Shown: in pieces, positions 52,066-60,266 of the stretch
Position numbering within the stretch: the first letter of the stretch is position 1
Layout: every line of letters begins with the position of its first letter
Origin: CAIMWS01 sp964409245
GTDB lineage: Bacteria; Verrucomicrobiota; Verrucomicrobiia; Limisphaerales; UBA1319
Reading direction: 5' to 3'
Assembly: GCA_964409245.1 (NCBI GenBank)
Contig: CAYPCQ010000001.1
Span: 124,001-188,000, forward strand
Length of the DNA: 64,000 nt
Position numbers and translations under genes: made by a program
Notes under the pieces: model-generated
Databases searched by the model: none
What the model saw: the letters and a program-made list of their open reading frames with translations, nothing else
Told to the model about the DNA's origin: nothing

Positions 52066-53010
52066 GTGGGCGAATCTTTTGTGGTCCTGAGCGCAGTGCT
52101 GCCGGTATTTTGCATCATCGGCCTGGGCGGGCTTTTGCGCCGCGCCAACTGGCTGACGGAGGAGGCTGACCGCAGCATCCTGCGGGTCACCATCAACGTG
52201 CTGGTGCCCTTCCTGATCCTTGATTCCACCTTGGGCAACCAAGCCTTGCACCAGCTGGGCAACCTCCTGCTCGCTCCCCTGGCCGGGATCACCACCGCCC
52301 TGGCCGGCTTTTTCCTGGCCCACCAAGCCGCCTCCCTGGCGGGGCTGCGGGAAGCCCGCCAGCGGCGCACTTTTGCCCTGGCCGCCGGGCTGTATAATTA
52401 CGGTTATGTGCCGATCCCCCTGGCCCTCATGCTTTACGGGCAGGAAACGGTCGGCGTGCTGTTCGTGCACAATGTGGGGGTGGAAGTCGCCTTGTGGACC
52501 GCCGGCCTGGCGCTGCTCAAAGGGGCCCCGCCTGGCCGGGAATGGCACCGCATTTTCAACCTGCCCCTCCTGGCCATCGTCGTCGGCCAGGCTCTGAACT
52601 TGTCGGGCGGCGATCAGCTCGTGCCGCAGTTCATGCTGAGTATTTTTAAAATGCTCGGCCAGTGTGCCATCCCCATGGGCATGATCCTGATCGGGGCCAC
52701 CATTGCCGATGAAATCCACGAGTTCCATTCCCAGGCGGCCTGGCGGACCATGGGGGTGGCCTGTCTTCTGCGGCAGCTGATCCTGCCAGCCTTTTTTCTG
52801 TTGCTAGCCCGCTGGCTGCCCTGCTCGCTCGAGCTGAAGCGGGTGATCCTGCTGCAGGCCGCCATGCCGGCCGCAGTCTTTCCGGTGGTGATGGCCAAAC
52901 ATTATGATGGCGATACCGCCACTGCCTTGCGCGTGGTCATCAGCTCCTCAGCCCTAAGCCTGGTCACCACCCCGCTCTGGATTCGTCTGGGAACCCACTT
53001 TTTATTCTGA
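52066..53010 (+). CDS. AEC family (auxin efflux carrier-type) membrane transporter
   Basis: A 314-residue protein with about ten hydrophobic segments and AEC features: 'VLPVFCIIGLGGLLRR' at the N-terminus, 'LVPFLILDS' (conserved P in TM2), 'AAGLYNYGYVPIPLALMLYG' (the N-x-G-x-x-x-P motif region) and 'LLQAAMPAAVFPVVMAKHY' (the A.P.A......A..y signature). AEC carriers export organic acids or other metabolites, and plant homologues move auxin. The start is GTG 52066, with AAAGG about 8 bases upstream and 11 bp after the hemD stop; the longer open frame from 51811 is an overlap artefact. Substrate unknown. Confidence 0.88.
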   Translation: MGESFVVLSAVLPVFCIIGLGGLLRRANWLTEEADRSILRVTINVLVPFLILDSTLGNQALHQLGNLLLAPLAGITTALAGFFLAHQAASLAGLREARQRRTFALAAGLYNYGYVPIPLALMLYGQETVGVLFVHNVGVEVALWTAGLALLKGAPPGREWHRIFNLPLLAIVVGQALNLSGGDQLVPQFMLSIFKMLGQCAIPMGMILIGATIADEIHEFHSQAAWRTMGVACLLRQLILPAFFLLLARWLPCSLELKRVILLQAAMPAAVFPVVMAKHYDGDTATALRVVISSSALSLVTTPLWIRLGTHFLF

Positions 53011-53060
53011 TCCGGTTTCATGCCAAGCGGCGTTCAAGATGGGATTCAGGCGCGCAGGAA

Positions 53061-53140
53061 TTTGGACCTCTGGCGAGACGAGAGCGAGAGCATATCCATT
53101 GCGATCTGTGACGCGCGAACCACGAAGCCAGAGGTTCAAA
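53061..53140. repeat. Imperfect 14-bp inverted repeat in an intergenic region
   Basis: Arms 53061-53074 and 53127-53140 pair at 13 of 14 positions (core ACCTCTGGC / GCCAGAGGT) around a 52-base loop. It lies in the 169-bp gap between the AEC carrier stop and the stop of the flagellar-cluster orf95. It may be a shared termination or processing structure or a remnant of a small mobile element; no flanking direct repeat was recognised. Confidence 0.45.
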
Positions 53141-53179
53141 GAACCAGCGAATTAGCCTCATTTTGGACGCAACTTGGAA

Positions 53180-53467
53180 TCAATAGGTGCAGGCCACCTC
53201 GATCACCTGGCCGCAGGAACACTGAATCCGGATCAACGATATCCGGTCCCCCTCTTTTTCGACGGAAATCTGCGGCGGCCCTTTGTGGTCGGCCCCGGCA
53301 TGGATCCCCCCGGAGGCAGCCGCCTGGCGCAGCAAGGGTTGGGGCACGCTGGCGGGCTTGGAGACCGCGTTCGCCGGGTTGGCGGCCGGGGGCGCCACCG
53401 GAACAAAGGTGGCTTTGCTGACGGTGGGAAAAGTTGCGGGACGCAGGGGGCTAAAATTACCAGCCAT
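53180..53467 (-). CDS. Small Cys-motif protein at the end of the flagellar cluster (orf95)
   Basis: A 95-residue protein. A Pro/Ala/Val-rich disordered N-terminus (about 1-65) precedes a compact end 'RISLIRIQCSCGQVIEVACTY', whose C-x-C-G ... C pattern looks like half of a zinc-ribbon. The start ATG 53467 is 2 bp after the motB stop, so translation is probably coupled; a TTG at 53473 is less likely. No known family is recognised. Position suggests a motility accessory, perhaps regulatory or structural; this is inference only. Confidence 0.65.
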   Translation of the reverse strand: MAGNFSPLRPATFPTVSKATFVPVAPPAANPANAVSKPASVPQPLLRQAAASGGIHAGADHKGPPQISVEKEGDRISLIRIQCSCGQVIEVACTY

Positions 53468-53469
53468 AG

Positions 53470-54240
53470 TCAAGCACCAGCTTTCAGTTTGAGCAATACC
53501 GTCACCCGCCGGTTGATTTCATCCTCTGGTTTTGTGATGGTTTCCAGATCTGGGGATGGCATGGGGATGGTGTCCGCATACCCGGAGACTTTGCCGATTT
53601 GAATGGGTAAAACCCCATGCAGTTCAAATTTGCGCCGGGCGGCATTGGCGCGATCCGCCGTCAATTCCCATGGGCCGTAATTGGTTCCGTTTGCCGTGTT
53701 GGCTCCGCTGGCCGCGGATTTGGGGGCCTTTTTTTCCGTATGGCCCTCCAATTGGACGGTGCAATTGGTGTACTTGGCCACCACCCAGGAAAGGGTTGAG
53801 AACACCCAGTTCCCATACTCGGTGAATTCAAATGAATCCGGTTTGAAAACCGGTTTTTTCGTCTTGTCGAAAATATTGATGGAAATGCCGTCCGCACGCA
53901 AATCAAGCCTCAGGGACTCGGCGGTTTCCTCATTTGACGGCAGGCTTTGCCGCAGATCCTGGTGGATGCGCCGGAGCGCGTTCAACTCCACCACGGAAGA
54001 AAACTGGAAGTTGCCGCGCTCGGTGGCCATCGACGGGGTTTTCTCGGGGGGCATGATGCCCGAGCTGGTCGGGGGGCCTATGGAGGGGAAGGGATTCCGG
54101 AAGGCGCGTTCGACGGCCTCCTTGATCTTGGTGTCCTGCGCGGTGATCCATAGCACGAGGAACAGGGCCATCATGGCGGTCACAAAATCCGCATAGGCCA
54201 CTTTCCAGGCGCCGCCGTGATGTCCTTTGCCGCCGCCCAT
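53470..54240 (-). CDS. motB: Flagellar motor stator protein MotB
   Basis: A 256-residue stator subunit. The single TM helix carries the proton-binding D18 in 'AWKVAYADFVTAMMALFLVLWI', a near-perfect MotB signature. A plug/linker region (about 45-110) and a C-terminal OmpA/MotB peptidoglycan-binding domain follow ('VQLEGHTEKKAP', 'LTADRANAARRKFELHGV', 'IGKVSGYADTIP', 'NRRVTVLLK'). It anchors the stator to the cell wall. The ATG at 54240 shares one base with the motA stop. The open frame continues upstream in motA and is not used. Confidence 0.95.
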   Translation of the reverse strand: MGGGKGHHGGAWKVAYADFVTAMMALFLVLWITAQDTKIKEAVERAFRNPFPSIGPPTSSGIMPPEKTPSMATERGNFQFSSVVELNALRRIHQDLRQSLPSNEETAESLRLDLRADGISINIFDKTKKPVFKPDSFEFTEYGNWVFSTLSWVVAKYTNCTVQLEGHTEKKAPKSAASGANTANGTNYGPWELTADRANAARRKFELHGVLPIQIGKVSGYADTIPMPSPDLETITKPEDEINRRVTVLLKLKAGA

Positions 54241-55109
54241 TACTTTTTGACTGGAGTGCTGAGTGCTTTGAGCATGGCCTCCAACTCCTCCGCGCTGGGC
54301 CGCACATCGCTGCCGAGTCCGCGCCGCGAGACTTCCACCGCCATGATGGGCGCCATGCCATTGGCAAAGCCCACCACCGAGGCCGCTATACACCGGGTAT
54401 AGGCCATCTCCGACGCATTGACAAATTCGATATTCACCGCCAGGGGGTTGAGGAATCCGTAGGATATGAAAATCCCCAGGAATGTGCCCACCAGCGCCGC
54501 GGCAACGTGCTCGCCAATTTTTTCGATCGGCCCGCTGATGGAGGCCATGGTGATGACGATGCCCAGCACCGCCGCCACAATCCCAAACCCGGGCATGGCA
54601 TCGGCCGTTTTGGAGAGCACGCTGATCGGGGCGTGGTGCTCCTCCTCCATGCTCTCCATCTCCGCTTCCATCAGCATCTTGAGCTGGTCCGGCTTGATTT
54701 TCCCATCGATGATCGGGCGCAGGCCGTTGCACAGGAATTCCACCGCGTGGTGATTGTGCAGGAACGTCGGGTATTTGCTGAAAATGCTGCTGGTTTTGGG
54801 ATTCATTACATGCTCCTCCAAGGCGATCATCCCATTGCGGCGGCCCAGCAGGAATAGTTCATACAAGGCTTTGAGCAATTCCTGGTAGGAGGTCTTGTTG
54901 TAGGGCGATCCCTTGAGGGCCAGGATGATTTTTTTCACCATGTCCAGCAGCACCTTTTTGGGGGACATGATGATCAGCGAGCCAAGCGCGGCCCCGCCGA
55001 TGACGATGAATTCGGAAACCTGGATGAGGGCTTTGACGTTGCCGCCAGCTTCCATGAAGCCTCCGACTACGGAGACCATCACGATAATGGCGCCAATGAT
55101 GATGACCAT
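54240..55109 (-). CDS. motA: Flagellar motor stator protein MotA
   Basis: A 289-residue stator channel protein with four TM segments (two near the N-terminus, two after residue ~170). Family blocks: 'EFIVIGGAALGSLI', 'LEEHVMNP' and the cytoplasmic rotor-interacting loop. TM3 'ADAMPGFGIVAAVLGIVITM' and TM4 'LVGTFLGIFISYGFLNPLA' hold the two prolines important for torque generation. With MotB it forms the ion-driven stator. The gene lies 22 bp downstream of fliA and overlaps motB by one base. Confidence 0.96.
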   Translation of the reverse strand: MVIIIGAIIVMVSVVGGFMEAGGNVKALIQVSEFIVIGGAALGSLIIMSPKKVLLDMVKKIILALKGSPYNKTSYQELLKALYELFLLGRRNGMIALEEHVMNPKTSSIFSKYPTFLHNHHAVEFLCNGLRPIIDGKIKPDQLKMLMEAEMESMEEEHHAPISVLSKTADAMPGFGIVAAVLGIVITMASISGPIEKIGEHVAAALVGTFLGIFISYGFLNPLAVNIEFVNASEMAYTRCIAASVVGFANGMAPIMAVEVSRRGLGSDVRPSAEELEAMLKALSTPVKK

Positions 55110-55131
55110 AAATGACGTCTGCCAGGGGGGA

Positions 55132-55944
55132 TCAAATCGCCGATTTCGAATCCAATTTGCTGATATACGCCTTGATGGCTAAAATCGCCTGGGCGTGGAT
55201 CTGGCAGATGCGTGACTCCGTCAAACCATACGCCTCCGCGATTTCCCGCAGCCGCAAACCTTCAAAATAGTAAAGCGCCAGCACCTTGCGCTGCATCTCC
55301 GGCAACTGCTCCAGCCGGTCAGAGATCAAACGGGTCAACTCGTGCCGATCCGCCGCTTCCATGGGATTTTCCTGCGACTGGTCCGCCACCGTTTCATAAC
55401 GGTTCGGGCCATCGTCCGATTCGCCCTGCTGCGCGGTATCCAGGCAGACGAAGGAAGCCGGCCGGATCTCATCCAGCAGCTGTTGATACTCCCCCATGGA
55501 AATTTTCAAAGCCTTGGCCATCTCCGTTTCTGAGGGGATTCGCCCGAGCTTTTGCTCCAGTTCCTGCATGGCGGCCTGCACGCGGCGGGCCTTGGTATGG
55601 ATCGAACGGGGCACCCAGTCCAGCCGGCGGAGCTCGTCGAAAACCGCCCCGCGGATGCGCACCCGGGCGTAGGTCTCCAGCGAGGTGCCAGTGCTCGGAT
55701 CGTAATTCCGGACCGCATTGAGCAGCCCGACGAGCCCGGCGCTATACAAATCCTGGCTATCAACGTGCGCCGGGAGGGTCATTGCGATCCGCCCCACAAT
55801 CGTTTTGACCAGATGCATGTTGTTCTGGATCAATTCGTTTTCGGCGGCACTGCCGGGTGGCAGGGGTTGATACCGTTGTTTGAGTTTCTTCGCCGCCGCT
55901 ATGGCGTCGGCTGATCCAGGGGAGTTTGGTGTGAAAACTGGCAT
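55132..55944 (-). CDS. fliA: RNA polymerase sigma factor for flagellar genes (FliA/WhiG family)
   Basis: A 270-residue sigma-28. Region 2 has 'LVKTIVGRIAMTLPAHVDSQDLYSAGLVGLLNAVRNYDP' and 'YARVRIRGAVFDELRRLDWVPRS', the FliA signature. Region 3 has 'AMQELEQKLGRIPSETEMAKAL'. Region 4 ends 'LREIAEAYGLTESRICQIHAQAI'. It would direct late flagellar and chemotaxis genes; no FlgM-like anti-sigma is seen here. It is 6 bp downstream of orf83 and 22 bp upstream of motA. I found no clear sigma-28 promoter in the window. A truncated paralogue of its region 2 is encoded at 57482-57931. Confidence 0.95.
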   Translation of the reverse strand: MPVFTPNSPGSADAIAAAKKLKQRYQPLPPGSAAENELIQNNMHLVKTIVGRIAMTLPAHVDSQDLYSAGLVGLLNAVRNYDPSTGTSLETYARVRIRGAVFDELRRLDWVPRSIHTKARRVQAAMQELEQKLGRIPSETEMAKALKISMGEYQQLLDEIRPASFVCLDTAQQGESDDGPNRYETVADQSQENPMEAADRHELTRLISDRLEQLPEMQRKVLALYYFEGLRLREIAEAYGLTESRICQIHAQAILAIKAYISKLDSKSAI

Positions 55945-55950
55945 AGGTCA

Positions 55951-56202
55951 TCAAGATTTATAGGATGCCGGTTGAGACTGTTCTTTTTCCTCGGCCTCGG
56001 CCGCTGCCTTGGCCTTTTCGTCCAGGATTTGTTTCCATCCATCCAACCAAATCCGGCCCCACCACCGCAAGAGAATGCCTGCCACATAGGCGGCCACGCT
56101 GGCCCGCCACAGGACGGAGGGCCAGGCGCAACCTTGGGCCAGCGCCACCGCGCTGCCCAAAGCAAACCCAAGAACTCCGCCTAGAACCATAAGCAATCTC
56201 AT
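55951..56202 (-). CDS. Small membrane protein before fliA (orf83)
   Basis: An 83-residue protein with two hydrophobic segments (about 2-22 and 28-48), then a basic/Trp-rich stretch and an Ala/Glu/Lys-rich coiled tail ending 'SQPASYKS'. No family recognised. Its place between flhF and fliA is where flhG/ylxH often lies, but it is not an ATPase and cannot be FlhG. It begins 14 bases after the predicted start point of a -24/-12 promoter and is followed 6 bp later by fliA, so it is the first gene of that unit. Role unknown; a membrane factor in flagellar placement or a leader-like gene is possible. Confidence 0.6.
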   Translation of the reverse strand: MRLLMVLGGVLGFALGSAVALAQGCAWPSVLWRASVAAYVAGILLRWWGRIWLDGWKQILDEKAKAAAEAEEKEQSQPASYKS

Positions 56203-56226
56203 ACATAAACCGCTGGCAGACTTGAT

Positions 56227-56243
56227 AGCACAACCTTTGCCAA
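56227..56243 (-). promoter_or_regulatory. -24/-12 (sigma-54) promoter-like element before orf83-fliA-motAB
   Basis: Coding-strand TTGGCAAAGGTTGTGCT: the -24 GG and -12 GC are exactly 10 bases apart as the sigma-54 consensus TTGGCACG-N4-TTGCW requires. The -12 half is imperfect (GTGCT). Predicted start about 56216, 14 bases before the orf83 ATG. Confidence 0.5.
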
Positions 56244-56290
56244 CCTGCGAACATAAATTGCTTTTTCCGGCAACTCATTGGTAATCAACG

Positions 56291-57409
56291 TTAATAGGCC
56301 GGCAGCAGCATTTCCGCCTTCGCCGCTGAAAACTGACCCGGAATATTTTGCCCAGCACTGAGGAAGCGGACCCTGTAATTTGTTCCCAATACAAAATTCC
56401 AGATTTTACCCCAGCGGTTCTCCTCATCCAGATGCGTGAAGATCAAATCCGTGATGGGCATGCACTCGAAAGCGCGGATCTGCGCCAAAAGCAGCGGCAC
56501 TTCGTAAGCCGCATTCAGGACCAGGTGGAATTGGCTGTCCGGCAGGCTCCCAAACTGATCCGCCACGTGTTTCATGCTGGCCGCATCGGTCCAATTGGCC
56601 CCCGGCACATCCACCAGCACGATATCCTCGCCGGGCGGCTCCATGCCCAGGGATCTTTCCAATGGCACCCGCAGCATATCGCAGTAAACATTAAGGACTT
56701 CCGCCGTGTTCGCGGTCAAGGCATCGAAGCGCCAAACCCGCGCCGATTTGCCCTCCATCATCACCAGGTTGACCAGCCATTTGCACAAACTGGTCGTTTT
56801 GCCACTGCCCGGAGGTCCGACGAGGATGTGGATCTGGGATTCATGGCTGCCAGCCGCCGCCTGCCGGTGCTGCCAAACCTGCCGCAGCCAGCCTTGGGCC
56901 AGCCGCAATTCTTCGTTCACCGCCTCCGGCGAATGCTCCCCGTGGGTGGCACGGAGTTGATCCACCACCTTCTGCGCGTAGCGAGGCAATAGGCCCACGC
57001 TTTCCAATACCGGCCCGATGCGCCAATGGCCATATTCACGATTCGAGCCTTGGCTGGAGGTATTATAGGTGGCATTGGGGAACTGGGCGCCGGCCCCGTG
57101 GAAACTCTCGATATCCGTCAGCGAAAAAGTGCTGGCCGCCGGCCGGTGGGGAATCCCGGCCGAGGCCGCCAAATCCGGCTCGGCAGCCGGGTGGGCAACC
57201 GCTGGGGCCGCTCCCCCAGCCTGGCCAGCCGGTTCGGATTCCTCCGGCATATAGGCCAGGACTTCGATGCGCGGCTTTTGCCATAAACGCGACAGCCCCC
57301 CTCCCGCCACCTGGCGGACGCTTAAAACCACCGCGTTCGGGCCCATCTGGGTCCGGATCTGCGCCACCGCATCCGCTGCGGAATCCGCCACAAACGGAAC
57401 CACTTTCAT
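56291..57409 (-). CDS. flhF: Flagellar biosynthesis GTPase FlhF (divergent)
   Basis: A 372-residue SRP-type NTPase that normally sets flagellar number and position. The N-terminal B domain starts 'MKVVPFVADSAADAVAQIRTQMGPNAVVLSVRQV', typical of FlhF. A Pro/Ala-rich linker follows (about 70-110), then the NG domain with P-loop 'LVGPPGSGKTTSLCKW' (K204). Motif G3 reads 'LVDVPGANW' rather than DTAGR, and the G4 region reads 'THLDEENRWG' rather than TKLDE. GTP binding or hydrolysis may therefore differ. Start 57409 is chosen over 57433 because it gives the canonical N-terminus. It lies 72 bp downstream of the sigma-like orf149. Confidence 0.88.
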   Translation of the reverse strand: MKVVPFVADSAADAVAQIRTQMGPNAVVLSVRQVAGGGLSRLWQKPRIEVLAYMPEESEPAGQAGGAAPAVAHPAAEPDLAASAGIPHRPAASTFSLTDIESFHGAGAQFPNATYNTSSQGSNREYGHWRIGPVLESVGLLPRYAQKVVDQLRATHGEHSPEAVNEELRLAQGWLRQVWQHRQAAAGSHESQIHILVGPPGSGKTTSLCKWLVNLVMMEGKSARVWRFDALTANTAEVLNVYCDMLRVPLERSLGMEPPGEDIVLVDVPGANWTDAASMKHVADQFGSLPDSQFHLVLNAAYEVPLLLAQIRAFECMPITDLIFTHLDEENRWGKIWNFVLGTNYRVRFLSAGQNIPGQFSAAKAEMLLPAY

Positions 57410-57481
57410 AGCTCGCAGGCGGCGGAAATCCACCCTGGCCGGCGGCGTTGATTAATTCGAACCATGGAGCGGGAAGATACC

Positions 57482-57931
57482 TTATGCGACCGCCGTTGTC
57501 GCCTGGCAAAAGTGGGCGGTTTTATTTTGCTGATAGGCTGGGTTACCCATGGGATTCATCGCGCCGGCTCCGGCGTAGTCCAACAACCGCAGATGGTCGA
57601 AAATCGCCCGCCGGATCAAGGAGCGCGCGAACGTTGCCCAAGACGAGCCGGTGCCCGGATCATAATGGCGCACGGCTTTGGCCAGGCCGGCCAAGGCCGC
57701 CCGGTATAAAGCTCGCAGATCCGCATCCGCAGGCAAATTGATGGCCGCCCGCCCAACCATGGTTTTGACCAGGGGCAGGTTTCCAGCCACCCATTCACTC
57801 TCTATCGAATCTCCACTTGGGAAATTCCCATGATCCATCCGCGCGGGTGGCTGGATCCAGTTGGTAAAACCCCTGGCCTGCGCAGCGGTTGTTTCTGGCA
57901 GGTTCGCTTCCGTTGTTAGCTCTGTTGTCAT
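57482..57931 (-). CDS. Stand-alone sigma-28 region 2-like protein (orf149)
   Basis: A 149-residue protein whose residues about 43-120 align without gaps to region 2 of the neighbouring FliA. By eye about 42 of 77 positions are identical, e.g. 'LVKTMVGRAAINLP', 'AVRHYDPGTGSS' and 'IRRAIFDHLRLLDY'. It then ends in about 29 unrelated residues; regions 3 and 4, which read the -35 element, are absent. It could be a decaying fliA copy or a functional factor that binds core polymerase or FliA's partners. An intact frame, a -24/-12 promoter-like site just upstream and its place at the head of the flhF unit favour function. Start 57931 leaves only a 7-base leader; ATG 57838 is an alternative. Confidence 0.65.
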   Translation of the reverse strand: MTTELTTEANLPETTAAQARGFTNWIQPPARMDHGNFPSGDSIESEWVAGNLPLVKTMVGRAAINLPADADLRALYRAALAGLAKAVRHYDPGTGSSWATFARSLIRRAIFDHLRLLDYAGAGAMNPMGNPAYQQNKTAHFCQATTAVA

Positions 57932-57948
57932 TGGCTATTGTCTGGTTA

Positions 57949-57965
57949 AGCAAAACTGTTGCCAA
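57949..57965 (-). promoter_or_regulatory. -24/-12 (sigma-54) promoter-like element before orf149-flhF
   Basis: Coding-strand TTGGCAACAGTTTTGCT matches TTGGCA at -24 and TTGCT at -12 with correct spacing; only the two C/G positions after TTGGCA differ from consensus. Predicted start about 57938, in the 178-bp gap between flhA and orf149. Confidence 0.6.
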
Positions 57966-58109
57966 CGAGCGAAAAAACTGCGCTTAGAGAAAAATTGCCC
58001 AGGAAACGATGGAAAACAGGTCTTTTTGGCGGTAAATACCTGACATTGAAGAGAATGTGAGCCGAGGATGATCGCGCAGGCGATCGGGATAGGCAAAAAT
58101 TTCCCGGCT

Positions 58110-60224
58110 TTAATTTTCAGGGAAAGCAATGCTCGCCACGCTCTGTACCTGCACCCGGGGAGGGATCTCGTTATAGGCAAGGATGGCGAAATCCGCAAAA
58201 GTATTTTCCAGGAAGCGGCGCAGGGCCAGGCGGATATGCGGTGAGCAAATCAGGACTGGGGATTGCCCGGCTGAAAGCATTTGCTGGATCACTTTGGATA
58301 GCCGTTCAACCAAGTAACGGGCCAGTTTCGGATCCATGATGAGGGCAATCTCGGTGGGAGTTTGGCGGATGCCTTGCGCAAGCTGCTGTTCCAACCGGGG
58401 ATCCAGAGTGATCGCTGGCACCTGGCCTTGTTCGTTCTGATACGGTTTGGCGATGTATTGGCTCACAGCTTTCCGGGCCCATTCGGATAACTCATCCGCA
58501 TTCTTGGTCAGCGGCGCATAATCACTCACCTTTTCCAGGATTCCGGCCAGATTGCGAATCGGAACCCCCTCGACCAGAAGGTTTTGCAGAATTCTCTGGA
58601 TCTGGCCTACGTTCAGCAGGCCGGGCACCAGCTCATTTACCACCGTGGGGTGCGTCTGCTTCAAATTATCCAGCAGGGCTTGCACGTCCTGGCGGCTGAG
58701 GATCTCATGGGCCCGGCGGCGGATGGTTTCCGAGAGGTGCGTGACGAGAATCGATGCCGCATCCACCACGGTAAAGCCGTTGAGTTCCGCATGCTTCCGT
58801 TCGTTTTCAGTGATCCAGGTGGCGGGCAGCTGGAACACCGGTTCCACGGTGGGGATGCCCTTCAGCGCCACCTTGCTGTTGGTGGCGTTCATCGCCAGCC
58901 AGTAGCCCGACATCAGCTCCCCTTGCGCCACCACGTTTCCTTTGACCAGGAAGCGGTATTCATTGGCGGGGATCTGCAAATTATCGCGCAGCCGGATCGG
59001 GGGGATGATCACTCCCATGTCCTGGGCAAAAGTCCGCCTCACACCGGTGATTCGCTCCAGCAGATCCCCCCCTTTGCGGGTATCGGCAAGACTGACCAGG
59101 CCGTATCCCAGCTCGATCTGCAGCGGATCCAGGCTCAAAAGGCTTTCGAGTTTATCCTGCTTGGGCGCGGCGGCAGCGGCGCCGGGCTGGCCGGGGGCGG
59201 CGGAAGCTCCCCCCGCTGCGGCGCCAGCCATGGCTGGCACCGGCTCCAGCTGCGACAAAGTCCCCGGCCCGTATTTATTGAGCGTATAGGCCACTATGCC
59301 AGCGGCGGTGGCCAGGAACAAAAACGGGATGGTGGGCAGGCCGGGCATAAAGGCCATGATCCCCAGCATGCCGCACAAAATCGCCATGGCGCGCGGGTAA
59401 AGCAGGAGCTGCTTGCCCAGTTCCTGGCCGAGGCTGTTCTTGGACGAAGCCCGGGTGACCAGGATGCCGGCGGCCGTCGAAACGATCAGCGCCGGGATTT
59501 GCGACACCAGCCCATCCCCAATCGACAGCAAGGTGTATATCTGTAGCGCTTCCGTGAGGGATTTGCCTCGCTGCAGGATGCCGATAGCGAAGCCGCCCAC
59601 CACATTGATCAGGGTGATCAATATGGCCGCGATGGCATCCCCGCGCACGAACTTGCTCGCGCCGTCCATGGCCCCGTAGAAATCCGCTTCAGATTCCACC
59701 GATTTCCGGCGGGTGCGGGCTTCCGCTTCATTAATGACACCGGCATTCAACTCCGCATCGATGGCCATCTGCTTGCCGGGCAACGCATCCAGGGTGAACC
59801 GGGCCGCCACTTCGGCGATGCGCCCTGCCCCCTTGGTGATGACCACGAAATTGATCAGCACCAGGATCAGGAAAATCACCGCCCCCACCACATAATTGCC
59901 CCGCACCACGAAATTGCCGAAGGCTTCGATGATATGGCCCGCGTTCCCATCCAGCAGGATCAGCCGGGTGGTGGCCACGTTCAAAGACAGCCGGTACAAA
60001 GTAATGAACAGGAGCAAGGTCGGGAAACCGGAAAAATCCGCCGGCTCCTTCACATACAGGATCACCAGCAAAATCAGCAGCGAAATGGCGATGCTCAGGG
60101 CCAGCAGGATGTCCAGGATGAACGGTTTGACCGGCAGGATGAGCAGCAGCATGGTGCCGAACAAACCGATGACGAGCCAAAGGTCGCCAAATTTGGAGAA
60201 AAAGCCAAATTTTGATCGGTTCAT
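58110..60224 (-). CDS. flhA: Flagellar type III export apparatus protein FlhA
   Basis: A 704-residue export-gate protein. Eight N-terminal TM helices (residues about 13-320) include the FHIPEP family block 'PTLLLFITLYRLSLNVATTRLIL' and the cytoplasmic loop 'RTRRKSVESEADFYGAMDGASKFVRGDA'. A linker rich in Ala/Gly/Pro (about 345-370) leads to the C-terminal chaperone/substrate-docking domain ('TEIALIMDPKLARYLVERL', 'LICSPHIRLALRRFLEN'). Flagellar rather than injectisome assignment rests on adjacent flhB, flhF, fliA and motAB. It begins 42 bp after flhB, probably co-transcribed from the promoter at 61403-61419. Confidence 0.96.
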   Translation of the reverse strand: MNRSKFGFFSKFGDLWLVIGLFGTMLLLILPVKPFILDILLALSIAISLLILLVILYVKEPADFSGFPTLLLFITLYRLSLNVATTRLILLDGNAGHIIEAFGNFVVRGNYVVGAVIFLILVLINFVVITKGAGRIAEVAARFTLDALPGKQMAIDAELNAGVINEAEARTRRKSVESEADFYGAMDGASKFVRGDAIAAILITLINVVGGFAIGILQRGKSLTEALQIYTLLSIGDGLVSQIPALIVSTAAGILVTRASSKNSLGQELGKQLLLYPRAMAILCGMLGIMAFMPGLPTIPFLFLATAAGIVAYTLNKYGPGTLSQLEPVPAMAGAAAGGASAAPGQPGAAAAAPKQDKLESLLSLDPLQIELGYGLVSLADTRKGGDLLERITGVRRTFAQDMGVIIPPIRLRDNLQIPANEYRFLVKGNVVAQGELMSGYWLAMNATNSKVALKGIPTVEPVFQLPATWITENERKHAELNGFTVVDAASILVTHLSETIRRRAHEILSRQDVQALLDNLKQTHPTVVNELVPGLLNVGQIQRILQNLLVEGVPIRNLAGILEKVSDYAPLTKNADELSEWARKAVSQYIAKPYQNEQGQVPAITLDPRLEQQLAQGIRQTPTEIALIMDPKLARYLVERLSKVIQQMLSAGQSPVLICSPHIRLALRRFLENTFADFAILAYNEIPPRVQVQSVASIAFPEN

Positions 60225-60266
60225 TCGTTATTTACTGGTTCCTAAACACCACGGTTTTCGTCTTTT

